Shown here one piece after another: positions 44,655 to 53,410 of a stretch of 64,000 nt of DNA. The stretch comes from Planomicrobium sp. CPCC 101079 (GTDB lineage Bacteria > Bacillota > Bacilli > Bacillales_A > Planococcaceae). The stretch covers positions 181,821-245,820 of the forward strand of contig NZ_VOHC01000024.1 of assembly GCF_007859275.1 (NCBI RefSeq). Direction: 5' to 3'. Both the position numbers and the translations under genes were made by a program. The notes under the pieces are model-generated. The model was not told the origin of the DNA, did no database searches, and worked only from the letters and a program-made list of their open reading frames with translations. The first letter of the stretch is position 1; the number at the start of each line of letters is the position of its first letter.

Positions 44655-46790
44655 ATGAAAAAGGTATTAATGGTGTTCTTTTTTACCATCATGTTTATTG
44701 TTCTTATTCAAGGAAATCAATTAGTTAAAGCAAATACAGGAACAGAAGTTCAAGGAATTGTAAAAACGGGTACTACGTGGTCTGAGGAAGGTTCAACGCA
44801 TGGTGTTCCACCGGAAATTCCTTATGTAGAAGAGATAACAGATAAAACGACAAAAATTTTTATAGTAGCGGAACCAGGTTCACAAATTTTAATAACAAGT
44901 AATAATAGAGGTGGCTATAGAGAAATTGGAAGAGGAATCGCTAATTATCTAGGTGAGTTTTCAATTTCGATATCAAGACAAAAACCTGGTACAAAAATTT
45001 TAGTGACAGCTAGCAATAATGCTGGATATACGAGCGAAGCGAAAGAAATGGTAGTTATAGATACAACTGCCCCAGAGATGCCAATAATTGATCCTATTTA
45101 TGAAATAACAAATACGATTACCGGGAGAACTGAATCAGATTCTAAAGTATATGCTTTTATTAAAAATGAAAAAGTCGGCGAAGCAATTGGAATAGAAAAT
45201 CTATTTTCTATTTCAATTGATAAACAACTGGTAGGAACATCTATTACTCTCTATGCTGTTGACGCTGCAGGCAACAAAAGTGCTTCTAAAACAGTGAAAG
45301 TAATGGACAGAAAAGCATCGCTAAAGCCAACCATAAATCCAGTTTATGAGAACTCTAAATATATTGCAGGCAAAGCTGAAACACATTCAATAGTCTATGC
45401 TTATGAACGTGATAAATACATTGGAGAAACAATAGTTGCTAATGGAATTTATAGTATTGCGATAAATGGTCATCAAATAGGAAGTGAAATAACCTTATAT
45501 GCAGTTGATTCAACTGGGACTGAGAGCTATAAAGCAACAGCAAAGGTACAAGACAGAAAAGCATCGCTAGTCCCTACCATAAATATTATTTATGATACCT
45601 CTAAGTATATTACTGGCAAAGCTGAAACAAATTCAAAAGTCTATGCTTATGAAGGCGAAATATATATTGGGGAAGCAAAAGTTGATAAGGGAAGTTATAG
45701 CATTGCAATAAATGGTCAGCGAGTGGGGAGTGAAATAACCCTATATGCAGTTGATATAGCGGGAACTAAGAGCTATACAACAACAGCAAAAGTAATCGAT
45801 CGAAAAGCAACGTTAGCGCCCACTGTAAATCCAATTTATGATAATACGTATTATATTACAGGTAAAGCTGAAATAAATTCGACAATATATGCATATGTAG
45901 GGAAAAGCCTTCTCACTACAGAAAAAGTTGTTAAAGGCGTGTATAGTTTTGCAATGAATGATTATGAACCTGCTGGAAGTATAATAACTGTATATGCAAT
46001 TGATACAGAGGGAAATAAGAGTAACATCACAACCGTTATAGTGGCTGACAAAACAGCTCCGAGAGTTCCAACAATTAATGCAGTTGGCGATAATGCAACT
46101 GCATTAACCGGGAAAGTGGAATCAGGAGCTAAAGTCTATGCGTATGTAGGTAGCAAAAAAGTAGGTGAAACCACAGCTGCAAAAGGAACTTATTCGATTA
46201 AAATTGCAAAACAAAAAAATGGTACCTCGATTTCTATCTATGCAGTAGATGCAGCGGGAAATAAGAGCGCCAGCAAAACCATCAAGGTAATTGACAAAAC
46301 AGCTCCCTCTGTACCGAGTGTTAATACTGTAAGTGATAAGTCGACTACAATTAGTGGGAAAGCGGAGTCAGGTGCGAAAGTCTATGCATACGTAGGCAAG
46401 AAGAAATTGGGCGAAGTTACTGCTAAGAGCGGGTCTTACTCACTGAAGATCGCCAAACAAAAGGCGGGAACAAGTATTAGCGTTTATGCGATTGATCCTG
46501 CTAAAAACAAAAGCGGCAGTAAAACGGTTAAAGTAATCGACAAAACAGCACCAGCAGCTCCGAGTGTCAACAAAGTCACCAGCAAATCAACTACTATTAC
46601 TGGAAAAGGCGAGAAAGCTGCTACTGTTTTAATCTACAATGGCAGTAAGAAAATCGGCCAAGGAACAGTGGACAGCAAAGGCAGTTTCAAAGTGAAGATC
46701 AAAGCACAGAAAAAAGGATCTTCCTTGAAAGTATGTATCCAGGACAAGGCTGGCAATAAGAGTGGGAGTAAAACTTTGAAAGTAAATTAA
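44655..46790 (+). CDS. Secreted protein with bacterial Ig-like repeats
   Basis: ATG 44655 follows GGGGGAAG; ATG 44616 has no site. The 711-residue protein has a signal peptide (VLMVFFFTIMFIVLIQGNQLVKA), a short lead-in and about eight Ig-like repeats of about 80 residues. These share phrases such as ITGKAET-SKVYAY, VGSEITLYAVD-AGNKS and VIDKTAPSVPSVN. No LPXTG, GW or SLH anchor is present. Such proteins serve in adhesion or matrix structure. The first repeats are AT-rich and diverged, while the last three are GC-richer and more alike, so the gene looks mosaic. The last repeats reappear as a fragment at 48073-48384. Confidence 0.82.
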   Translation: MKKVLMVFFFTIMFIVLIQGNQLVKANTGTEVQGIVKTGTTWSEEGSTHGVPPEIPYVEEITDKTTKIFIVAEPGSQILITSNNRGGYREIGRGIANYLGEFSISISRQKPGTKILVTASNNAGYTSEAKEMVVIDTTAPEMPIIDPIYEITNTITGRTESDSKVYAFIKNEKVGEAIGIENLFSISIDKQLVGTSITLYAVDAAGNKSASKTVKVMDRKASLKPTINPVYENSKYIAGKAETHSIVYAYERDKYIGETIVANGIYSIAINGHQIGSEITLYAVDSTGTESYKATAKVQDRKASLVPTINIIYDTSKYITGKAETNSKVYAYEGEIYIGEAKVDKGSYSIAINGQRVGSEITLYAVDIAGTKSYTTTAKVIDRKATLAPTVNPIYDNTYYITGKAEINSTIYAYVGKSLLTTEKVVKGVYSFAMNDYEPAGSIITVYAIDTEGNKSNITTVIVADKTAPRVPTINAVGDNATALTGKVESGAKVYAYVGSKKVGETTAAKGTYSIKIAKQKNGTSISIYAVDAAGNKSASKTIKVIDKTAPSVPSVNTVSDKSTTISGKAESGAKVYAYVGKKKLGEVTAKSGSYSLKIAKQKAGTSISVYAIDPAKNKSGSKTVKVIDKTAPAAPSVNKVTSKSTTITGKGEKAATVLIYNGSKKIGQGTVDSKGSFKVKIKAQKKGSSLKVCIQDKAGNKSGSKTLKVN

Positions 46791-46795
46791 GCAAA

Positions 46796-46841
46796 AAACA
46801 ATCTCCTGAAATTTAATTAATTTCAGGAGATTGTTTTATTT
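46796..46841. terminator. Terminator after the Ig-repeat gene
   Basis: AACAATCTCCTGAAATT and AATTTCAGGAGATTGTT form a perfect long stem with A/T tracts on both sides. Confidence 0.9.
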
Positions 46842-47060
46842 TGAAAAAAATTAAGAATGCCGATTTGGAAGAGCTTGAAGCTTTATCGCACTAAAATATT
46901 GAAAAAGTTTCTGATAAACGTAATTTTAAATAGTGTCTTTTCAGTAGTTTGTTGCTGAATAAGGTGGTGAAAATCTTTACAGAAACGATGAAAGATCGGA
47001 AGATATGAAGTCAATGACATATCCCCCGATTTTTCTCTTTTCTTATTTAAGCAATCACTG

Positions 47061-47840
47061 TTATTGCGTTTTCTCGATGTGTGATCCTAGAAATACTTGT
47101 ACATTAGTTGCTCCGCCTGATACATTTTCAAATGAAGATGGACCTACTGGTACTCCCCAGAAGCGAACCGTATCTTCTTCTAAGATTTCCCCAGTTCCTT
47201 TATACATAAATACTTGGTAAGATTGCATATTATTATCCAGTACGTGGGTTAATGAAATGGTCTCACTTACTTCTGCAGGAGCTTCTTCAACAGAAACTAC
47301 TGTACCTTGGAAAGTGGCTATGTTTTGGAAGTAAGGTTGTGCATTTTTGTTTAAGTGTTTTGCTGTAATAGATGAGTCTGCCATTTCTTTTGCCTTTGCG
47401 ATGTCTGCTTCATTTAGAGCAGGGAAAAGCGAATGATTTTTCACAATGAAATCATAAGACTCATCAGATAATGTGAGGCTATCTTCATTAATAAGAGCTA
47501 TGTCATTTACAAATGAATTCGCATACTTTGCATTTTCTTCATTTTCTTTTGCTTTTGCAGCCTCTACTTCAGCTTGTTTCTCTGCTTCTTCTTGATTCGC
47601 TTGCTGTTCGTCGGAACTCTCTGTTTCCTCAGCCTTCACCTCAGTTGAAGCTTCTTCCACAGGTGTATTAGAGCTATTATCGTTACTAAAGAAAATTAGA
47701 ATAATAACGGCTGCAACAAAAACTCCTCCGCTAATTTTAAACCATTTTTTTGCAGTTCCAGTCTTTCTTATAACGGCTACAATACCAATTATTAATAAAA
47801 TTGGAACTGCAAATAAACCTAATCCAGCTAAAACAGTCAT
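47061..47840 (-). CDS. Membrane protein of unknown function with coiled-coil linker
   Basis: ATG 47840 follows AAGGAG at eight bases. The 259-residue protein has two N-terminal membrane helices (about 3-24 and 35-52). A Glu/Ala-rich probable coiled coil (EEASTEVKAEE to NEENAK) follows. The extracellular C-terminal domain includes FQGTVVSVEEAP and YKGTGEILEEDTVRFWGVPVG, which reads like an OB-fold. I do not recognise a named family. It lies, in opposite orientation, between the Ig-repeat gene and its broken copy, so it may have arrived with the rearrangement there. Confidence 0.7.
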   Translation of the reverse strand: MTVLAGLGLFAVPILLIIGIVAVIRKTGTAKKWFKISGGVFVAAVIILIFFSNDNSSNTPVEEASTEVKAEETESSDEQQANQEEAEKQAEVEAAKAKENEENAKYANSFVNDIALINEDSLTLSDESYDFIVKNHSLFPALNEADIAKAKEMADSSITAKHLNKNAQPYFQNIATFQGTVVSVEEAPAEVSETISLTHVLDNNMQSYQVFMYKGTGEILEEDTVRFWGVPVGPSSFENVSGGATNVQVFLGSHIEKTQ

Positions 47841-48072
47841 GATATTTTCTCCTTTTAATTTATTGATTGAAAGACAGAACTAAGGTTAAATATAACAATT
47901 TTTGTATTCAGAAATACCTATAAATAGTCAATTTATTAGTCTTGTTTTCCTGTTTATATTGTACTACTTCCTGTATAAAAATAACATATAAAGTTTCGTT
48001 TTCAATCATCAATTTAAAATTAATAAAAAAGCTTCCTACTCTATATCAGTTTGAGAAGATTATTGCTCAAAA

Positions 48073-48384
48073 TTGGTTTATGCCATTGATCCAGTCAAAA
48101 ACAAAAGTGGCAGTAAAACCGTGAAAGTCGTCGACAAGACAGCACCTTCTGTTCCGACGGTCAACAAAATAAACAGCAAAACGACTACTGCTTCCGGAAA
48201 AGGGGAAAAAGCTGCCACGGTGCTGATCTATAACGGTAGCAAGAAAATCGGCCAAGGAACTGTCGATAGCAAAGGGCATTATAACGTGAAGATCAAAGCA
48301 CAGAAAAAAGGCTCTTCCTTGAAAATGTATGCAAAAGACAAAGCGGGCAATAAGAGCAGAATTAAAACAGTGAAAGTAAATTGA
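48073..48384 (+). pseudogene. 3' fragment of an Ig-repeat gene
   Basis: The frame encodes VYAIDPVKNKSGSKTVKV and the last full Ig-like repeat, closely matching the end of the gene at 44655-46790 (VYAIDPAKNKSGSKTVKV, KGEKAATVLIYNGSKKIGQG). Homology begins abruptly at about 48076 in the middle of a repeat. No ribosome binding site or signal peptide precedes it. It is best read as what is left of a tandem duplicate after deletion of its 5' part. Confidence 0.85.
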
Positions 48385-48540
48385 TTTTGGATATTCATTA
48401 AGACATCTTTCTTTCTGTTAATAATAATCTAATATGTTGGCTTTGCTCGAATATAGGTAAATCCCTAGGAAGAAATAAGCTGATATTTTCTTTATTAAAA
48501 GAGAAATCGATTTTTTTCTCTCATAACAATGTAAAATGCC

Positions 48541-48568
48541 ACCTATGAAATCATTGGATTTCATAGGT
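48541..48568 (-). terminator. Hairpin downstream of the lipoprotein gene
   Basis: ACCTATGAAATC and GATTTCATAGGT form a perfect 12-bp stem. T tracts are weak on both sides (GGCATTTTAC on the minus strand), so terminator activity is likely but not certain. Confidence 0.55.
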
Positions 48569-48613
48569 GACATGTATATAATTTTTCGACTTAAAAAGAA
48601 GTGAAAACTCATC

Positions 48614-49753
48614 TTAATAAGCAGTACCTAACTCAAAGGCAATATCTCGTACTCGGTCGTAAGCATAAACTATACGGGTGACGGGATCGACTTGATAAAA
48701 CCCGTAAGTTTGAGTTCCGCCTTCATACTCATCATATACTTCAATATGATAACGAGAACCGGTTAGGACTGTTTCAATGTAATCATGAAAATCATGAGAT
48801 TCTATAGTTCGCGCGAGTGCCTCAGGGTCTTTACTGGAATCTGAAAGAGTTAAAGCCGCATATTCTGCCTCTGCAGGGGATAACAAGGAGTCACGTGAAT
48901 CTATTTTCCAAAGTCCGTCTTCAATAACTAGCGTGTATAAGTAAAGGGCGGAAGAGCCATATAAATCCGCTTCATAGTAAATCTTAACTTTCTCCGCAGT
49001 AGCATCCACCAAGAAGTTTTCTTTAGGGATTTCAGAAAGAGGGAAGGCATAGAGTGTCTCATACATTACAGATGGATCTTCATAAACGTCATGCAAAGGA
49101 TAATCTTTCGTGTAATAATCCTGTACTGTAGAGGCAATAGTCTCAAATGGTTTATTAAAAGAAAAACCTTCGGCATTTTCGGTGAACGCTTCGCTGAAAG
49201 ATTTTGTAGCAGTGGCTTCAGCTTGATAGATCAATTCCAGTGCTTCGCTTTCGGTTAATTCTTTTACTGTATTTTTCGCCACGTTCCATTCGTCAGATGT
49301 TAATGTGCTTTCCACAATTTCAAAGTCGAGCAAGTTTTCAATAGAAATTTCATAAAGATTATTTTTACGGGTTAGCTTGACTTGGCTCTTCTCCAATCCC
49401 AGTATCGCTGCTTCACTATCATTGGTTGCTTTTGTGATACTGCCTTCTATTGAATTAGCAGTAACATTTGCAATTTCTACTATAAAAGTCTGTTCTTGCA
49501 TTTTGTAACCTGCTGGAGAAAGATATTTAAATTCAATTGTGTTTTCATTAACATCAGTAAAGTAAAGATAAGATTCCTCTTCAGAGCTTGTCCATATTTT
49601 TCCTTCAAGAGAGGTTAAATCCACTTCAATTACTTGTTCCTCGAGCTGTTCCTCTGCTCTAACTTTTCCAGCAACATTACCATCATTTTTCCCGCCAGCA
49701 CATCCAGAGAGGATGAGGGAAAATGTAAGAACTATGAGCGTTTTTTTTAACAA
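48614..49753 (-). CDS. Lipoprotein of unknown function
   Basis: TTG 49753 is preferred, nine bases after AAGG; GTG 49762 is too close. The 379-residue protein has a lipoprotein signal (IVLTFSLILSGCAGG), with Cys in the lipobox as the acylation site. The rest consists of two apparently similar alpha/beta parts, with LIYQAEATATKSFSEAF near the middle and KVKIYYEADLYGSSALYLYTLVIEDGLWKIDS at the C-terminus, which resembles NTF2/DUF4878-type domains. It is anchored on the outer membrane face. No partner gene is adjacent. The domain reading is tentative. Confidence 0.78.
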   Translation of the reverse strand: MLKKTLIVLTFSLILSGCAGGKNDGNVAGKVRAEEQLEEQVIEVDLTSLEGKIWTSSEEESYLYFTDVNENTIEFKYLSPAGYKMQEQTFIVEIANVTANSIEGSITKATNDSEAAILGLEKSQVKLTRKNNLYEISIENLLDFEIVESTLTSDEWNVAKNTVKELTESEALELIYQAEATATKSFSEAFTENAEGFSFNKPFETIASTVQDYYTKDYPLHDVYEDPSVMYETLYAFPLSEIPKENFLVDATAEKVKIYYEADLYGSSALYLYTLVIEDGLWKIDSRDSLLSPAEAEYAALTLSDSSKDPEALARTIESHDFHDYIETVLTGSRYHIEVYDEYEGGTQTYGFYQVDPVTRIVYAYDRVRDIAFELGTAY

Positions 49754-50124
49754 GAGAGTCACGACCTTTATTTATGTAATATTCATTTCTTTGGAGAAGC
49801 TAATTGATTTGATACTTATACATTAATCAGAGACTAGCTTAAAGATAAGAGAAATTTGCCTTTCTGCCTACTGGAAATTGTATATAAAGACCAAATATAA
49901 ATGACTTAACTAAGTATATAATACCATTAAAATGTATTTTATAAGAAAAATATTTTTCATCTCACTTGATTGAAAATTTACTAGAAAAATTTCATTTTAT
50001 TGGATTGTTGAGTAATGGCTTCTTGCTGCTTCAAGAGTAATAACAATATTGTCCGAATTTTCTTTTCAAATATGCAATATATTATGGTAGAGTAAGGAAA
50101 TACTAAACCAAGAAGGTGATCCAT
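49754..50124. other. Divergent intergenic region, lipoprotein and ilvA
   Basis: About 370 bp, AT-rich. No T-box, leader peptide or clear hairpin is visible upstream of the threonine dehydratase gene. No further gene seen. Confidence 0.5.
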
Positions 50125-51411
50125 ATGGCTAGAAACCACATCGAAGAATTGGAAAAAGCAATGTCGTCGAAAGTATCTATCGAAGAGATCATGGTGGCGA
50201 ATCAGGCGCTCAAAGACGTAGTGACCAAAACGCCTTTGCAGCGAAATGAACTTCTTTCTGCCAGGTATGGCTGCAACGTCTTTTTGAAACGGGAAGATTT
50301 GCAAGTGGTGCGTTCATTCAAGCTGCGCGGGGCTTATAACTTCATCCGCAGCCTGCCGGTAGAAGAACGGAACAAAGGAGTCGTTTGTGCAAGTGCCGGC
50401 AACCATGCCCAAGGCGTTGCGTATTCCTGTTTTGCGCTAGGGATTGAAGGAAAAATCTTCATGCCGCTGACAACCCCGAGCCAAAAAGTCTCCCAAGTAA
50501 AACGCTTTGGCGGCGATCGTGTATCGGTCGTCCTTACAGGAGACACGTTTGACGATGCCTATACAGCGGCAGTGGAATCTGGTGCAGCCGAAGGAAAGGT
50601 GTTTGTCCATCCGTTTGACAACAACCTGGTTATAGCCGGCCAAGGCACCGTGGCAGTGGAAATCTTGAACGACATGCAGGAGCCGGTCGACTATGCGTTT
50701 TGTGCTATCGGCGGCGGCGGATTGGCGTCAGGCATCGGAACGTATTTGAAAGGAATCAGCCCGTCCACGAAACTGATTGGGGTTGAGCCTGCGGGAGCTG
50801 CCAGTATGAAGGCATCGCTTGACAATGGCAAAGTGACCCGTCTCGATTCGATTGATACATTTGTCGACGGCGCAGCTGTTAAACAGGTCGGCGAGTTGCC
50901 GGTGGCCATCTGCAGCGGCGTTTTGGATGCTATCGCCCTTGTACCCGAAGGCAAAGTCTGCACGACCATTCTGCAGCTGTACAACGAAAATGCGATTGTA
51001 GTGGAACCGGCGGGTGCTTTGTCGGTGGCGGCGCTGGATTTCTATCAGGAAGAAATCAAAGGGAAAAATGTGGTATGTGTCATCAGCGGAGGCAACAACG
51101 ATATTGAGCGGATGCAAGAGATTAAAGAAAAATCGCTTATTTATGAAGGGCTGAAGCATTATTTCATCGTCACGTTCCCGCAGCGTGCCGGCGCACTGCG
51201 CAAGTTCATGGACCAAGTTTTGGGAGAGCAGGACGACATCACGCATTTCCAATACACAAAACGGACCAACCGCGAAGCAGGTCCCGTCATCGTAGGCATT
51301 GAACTGAAGTGCCGGGAAGACTACGGGCCGCTTGTGAAACGGATGGACGAAAATGGATTTCCCTATAAGGAGATCAACAATGACCCGACGTTGTTTAACT
51401 TGCTGATTTGA
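50125..51411 (+). CDS. ilvA: Threonine dehydratase, biosynthetic
   Basis: ATG 50125 follows AGAAGGTG; GTG 50116 overlaps the site. The 428-residue PLP enzyme has FLKREDLQVVRSFKLRGAYN, with the PLP lysine in SFKLRG, and the glycine loop IGGGGLASG. The C-terminal regulatory half holds one ACT-like domain (LKHYFIVTFPQRAGALRKFMDQVLG). It deaminates threonine to 2-oxobutanoate, the first step of isoleucine synthesis, under isoleucine feedback in the family. Other ilv genes are not nearby. Confidence 0.95.
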   Translation: MARNHIEELEKAMSSKVSIEEIMVANQALKDVVTKTPLQRNELLSARYGCNVFLKREDLQVVRSFKLRGAYNFIRSLPVEERNKGVVCASAGNHAQGVAYSCFALGIEGKIFMPLTTPSQKVSQVKRFGGDRVSVVLTGDTFDDAYTAAVESGAAEGKVFVHPFDNNLVIAGQGTVAVEILNDMQEPVDYAFCAIGGGGLASGIGTYLKGISPSTKLIGVEPAGAASMKASLDNGKVTRLDSIDTFVDGAAVKQVGELPVAICSGVLDAIALVPEGKVCTTILQLYNENAIVVEPAGALSVAALDFYQEEIKGKNVVCVISGGNNDIERMQEIKEKSLIYEGLKHYFIVTFPQRAGALRKFMDQVLGEQDDITHFQYTKRTNREAGPVIVGIELKCREDYGPLVKRMDENGFPYKEINNDPTLFNLLI

Positions 51412-51419
51412 CGAGGGAA

Positions 51420-51514
51420 TCTTCTTCTGAGAAGATCCATAAGGCGCTTGGGTGGAACCGGAGTATGAGTTGGGCGCGATTATTGGGAGTGCTTGGGCGT
51501 GGCATTCTAAATAA
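51420..51514 (+). pseudogene. Remnant of a galE 3' end
   Basis: Codons from 51423 read SSEKIHKALGW. After a one-base deletion near 51456-51458 the frame continues PEYELGAIIGSAWAWHSK and stops at TAA 51512-51514. This matches the end of the intact galE at 43409-44374 (SSEKINKVLGW, then IIESAWKWHSK). It begins only about 10 bp after the ilvA stop, so a deletion or recombination joined the two. Too short to act. Confidence 0.85.
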
Positions 51515-51557
51515 GTAGACAAATTAAAGTGTGAACTAATGATTTTCGATGAAATTG

Positions 51558-51608
51558 AAAAAAGCATCCGCTTTCCTATAACTTCTAGGAACAGCGAATG
51601 CTTTTTTG
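51558..51608. terminator. Bidirectional terminator between galE remnant and coiled-coil genes
   Basis: AAAAAAGCATCCGCT pairs with AGCGAATGCTTTTTT with one mismatch, with inner CCTA/TAGG. It serves the minus-strand pair. Confidence 0.85.
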
Positions 51609-51630
51609 CATTGTAAAAACATGGCCACTC

Positions 51631-52059
51631 TTATATTTCAATCACTCGATTGCCTTCAATCGCATTTGTTAATTGGTCCAAATTAGCAAAAGGACTAGTG
51701 GAAACAATTTTACTCAGTCCCTGCATTCCTGTACTAATTAATTCCTTGTCGTTTTCTTTAAGCCCTTTGTCAATAATCTCAAAAGATTTATTGATTCCGG
51801 CCTTTCTTTCATCAAAAAGTTGTTCGAAGATATAGCGGTAAAGATCATATTTTTTCTCAATCTCTGTTAAGAGAATTTCTTTTTGGGCTTGGATTTTTGC
51901 GAGTTCACGTTCAGTAACTTTGTGTTCTACATAAGCATCCGTTAGTTTAGAAAATATATCTACTACATCAGCGTTCGGGAGTACATGAGAAACTTCATTT
52001 AGCCTCTTTAAGGCTTGAGCAGAATTCTTTTTTGATGAACCCTTGGATAATTCAAACAT
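51631..52059 (-). CDS. Small coiled-coil cytoplasmic protein
   Basis: ATG 52059 is eight bases after AGGAG, which lies inside the end of the upstream gene; ATG 52065 is too close. The 142-residue protein has no signal or membrane helix. A helical coiled coil spans about residues 35-90 (KVTERELAKIQAQKEILLTEIEKKYDLY), followed by SFEIIDKGLKENDKELISTGMQGLSKIV. Its start lies right after the stop of the glycine-rich gene, so the two are made together and probably interact. I do not recognise the family. Confidence 0.75.
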   Translation of the reverse strand: MFELSKGSSKKNSAQALKRLNEVSHVLPNADVVDIFSKLTDAYVEHKVTERELAKIQAQKEILLTEIEKKYDLYRYIFEQLFDERKAGINKSFEIIDKGLKENDKELISTGMQGLSKIVSTSPFANLDQLTNAIEGNRVIEI

Positions 52060-52061
52060 AA

Positions 52062-52991
52062 TCATTGCTCCTCTTCTTCGAAAACTTTTGTGTCTATTAA
52101 AAGTGCAAAGTTGCTTGCAATGCCGCCAATGTAAGCAATGTTTTCGTAATCTTTCTTTGAAAAGTAATTTCTTCTCAGCAGTGTTTTCCGCATCCATTTC
52201 ACGGACCTGGATATGAATGGCACTCTATATATTTCTTTGAAAACTTTTTGGAACTCTTCTTCAAAAACTTGATTTGATTTCTCTAAAGAGAGGATCAGTT
52301 CTTCGGAGCGCTCGTTTATTAAGTCCATTTTTAATATATTGGCTTGAACTTGATCCATCAACTTTATCACTTCTGCCATATTCTTTTCAATTTCAGTAAT
52401 TTTTTTATTGGCTTGGATATGGCTAAAAACTCCAGTTAATGCAAGAGCGGGAATCGCAACCAATCCTCCGAGAACTGCAGTTCCTGCTGCCATGCCGCCA
52501 CCGCCAGCAGCTAAAGCGCCGCCTCCAAACCATGCCAAAGTAGCATTTGTCGCTGCTGCTCCGGATAGCCCGGCTAATGCAGTTCCAGTTGAAGCGGTTC
52601 CAAAGGTCGAAGCCAAAGCCCAGGCGCCGACCGCTGTGCCTACACCGGTGGATAATCCTTTAGAAGCGTTCATTGCCATGGTGCCTGCTGTGATTGTGGC
52701 ATCAATTTGATTGAAATTGACTGTACCCATACTGTTCTCAAACTTTTGGTCCACGATATCTCGTTCTTTGCTTTGCAGATTTTTAGAAAGCTTGCTGATC
52801 TTTTTAAGGGATTTGACTGCAGCGATTTTAGCTGCTATCACTTCTTCTAATTTGTCATTTACTTGTATCCTTTTGTCTTCCATTTTGGCGTGTAACTGTT
52901 GATATTCAGTCTGCAAATCATCGTTTTCTTCGATTTTTCTTTCGATTCGTCCATGCGCTCCAAAACTAACGATATTCTTTAATACTCCCAT
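52062..52991 (-). CDS. Coiled-coil protein with glycine/alanine-rich membrane segment
   Basis: ATG 52991 follows AGGGGAAATT. The 309-residue protein has a charged coiled coil at about 15-90. A long Gly/Ala-rich hydrophobic stretch follows (about 100-195, with GGGALAAGGGGMAAGTAVLGG), like a glycine zipper or a pore-forming segment. A second coiled coil spans about 196-245 and a mixed C-terminus ends EEEEQ. There is no signal peptide. Charged coils flanking a Gly/Ala hairpin recall membrane-active effector or colicin-like pores, but I know no specific family. It is the first gene of a two-gene operon. Confidence 0.75.
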   Translation of the reverse strand: MGVLKNIVSFGAHGRIERKIEENDDLQTEYQQLHAKMEDKRIQVNDKLEEVIAAKIAAVKSLKKISKLSKNLQSKERDIVDQKFENSMGTVNFNQIDATITAGTMAMNASKGLSTGVGTAVGAWALASTFGTASTGTALAGLSGAAATNATLAWFGGGALAAGGGGMAAGTAVLGGLVAIPALALTGVFSHIQANKKITEIEKNMAEVIKLMDQVQANILKMDLINERSEELILSLEKSNQVFEEEFQKVFKEIYRVPFISRSVKWMRKTLLRRNYFSKKDYENIAYIGGIASNFALLIDTKVFEEEEQ

Positions 52992-53410
52992 TGATTAATT
53001 TCCCCTTGCCTTAGTAGTAGCACGCAAAGTTATAAGATTTATGTGTGTAGTTTAGCCTATTATAGTTTACATATTCTTCTTTTAAAAGAGGTATTAGAAA
53101 TAAGTGGTGAAACGTGTTCTTGTGCTGGAAACAATTTAATTATTAACTGCACTGCATACGAATAAATCCCTTTCTAATAATCTTGATGGTTTTTGGAGAT
53201 GTTTTTTTAAAAACAAATAAGATGAGTTGTCACAATTGAAGGGCATACAGAATATTGGTGAAAATATGCTGTTTTTTTGATTTTTTCAACCAGCGGGTTC
53301 CATTATTTTAACCAGCTTTTAACCTGCCGGGTCTAGTATTCGTCTTAACAATGGAAAGACTGGGGCCATAAAGAGCCAACGGGATCCTTCAAAGGAAAGA
53401 GGCTAGGACG
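52992..53410. other. Intergenic region without recognised gene
   Basis: About 420 bp between divergent genes. AT-rich promoters for both are expected, but I find no clear boxes. No repeat array or structured RNA is seen. Confidence 0.5.

Noticed and set aside
49754-50124. T-box or leader peptide before ilvA
   Set aside because: No T-box core, terminator hairpin or isoleucine-rich short frame could be found.
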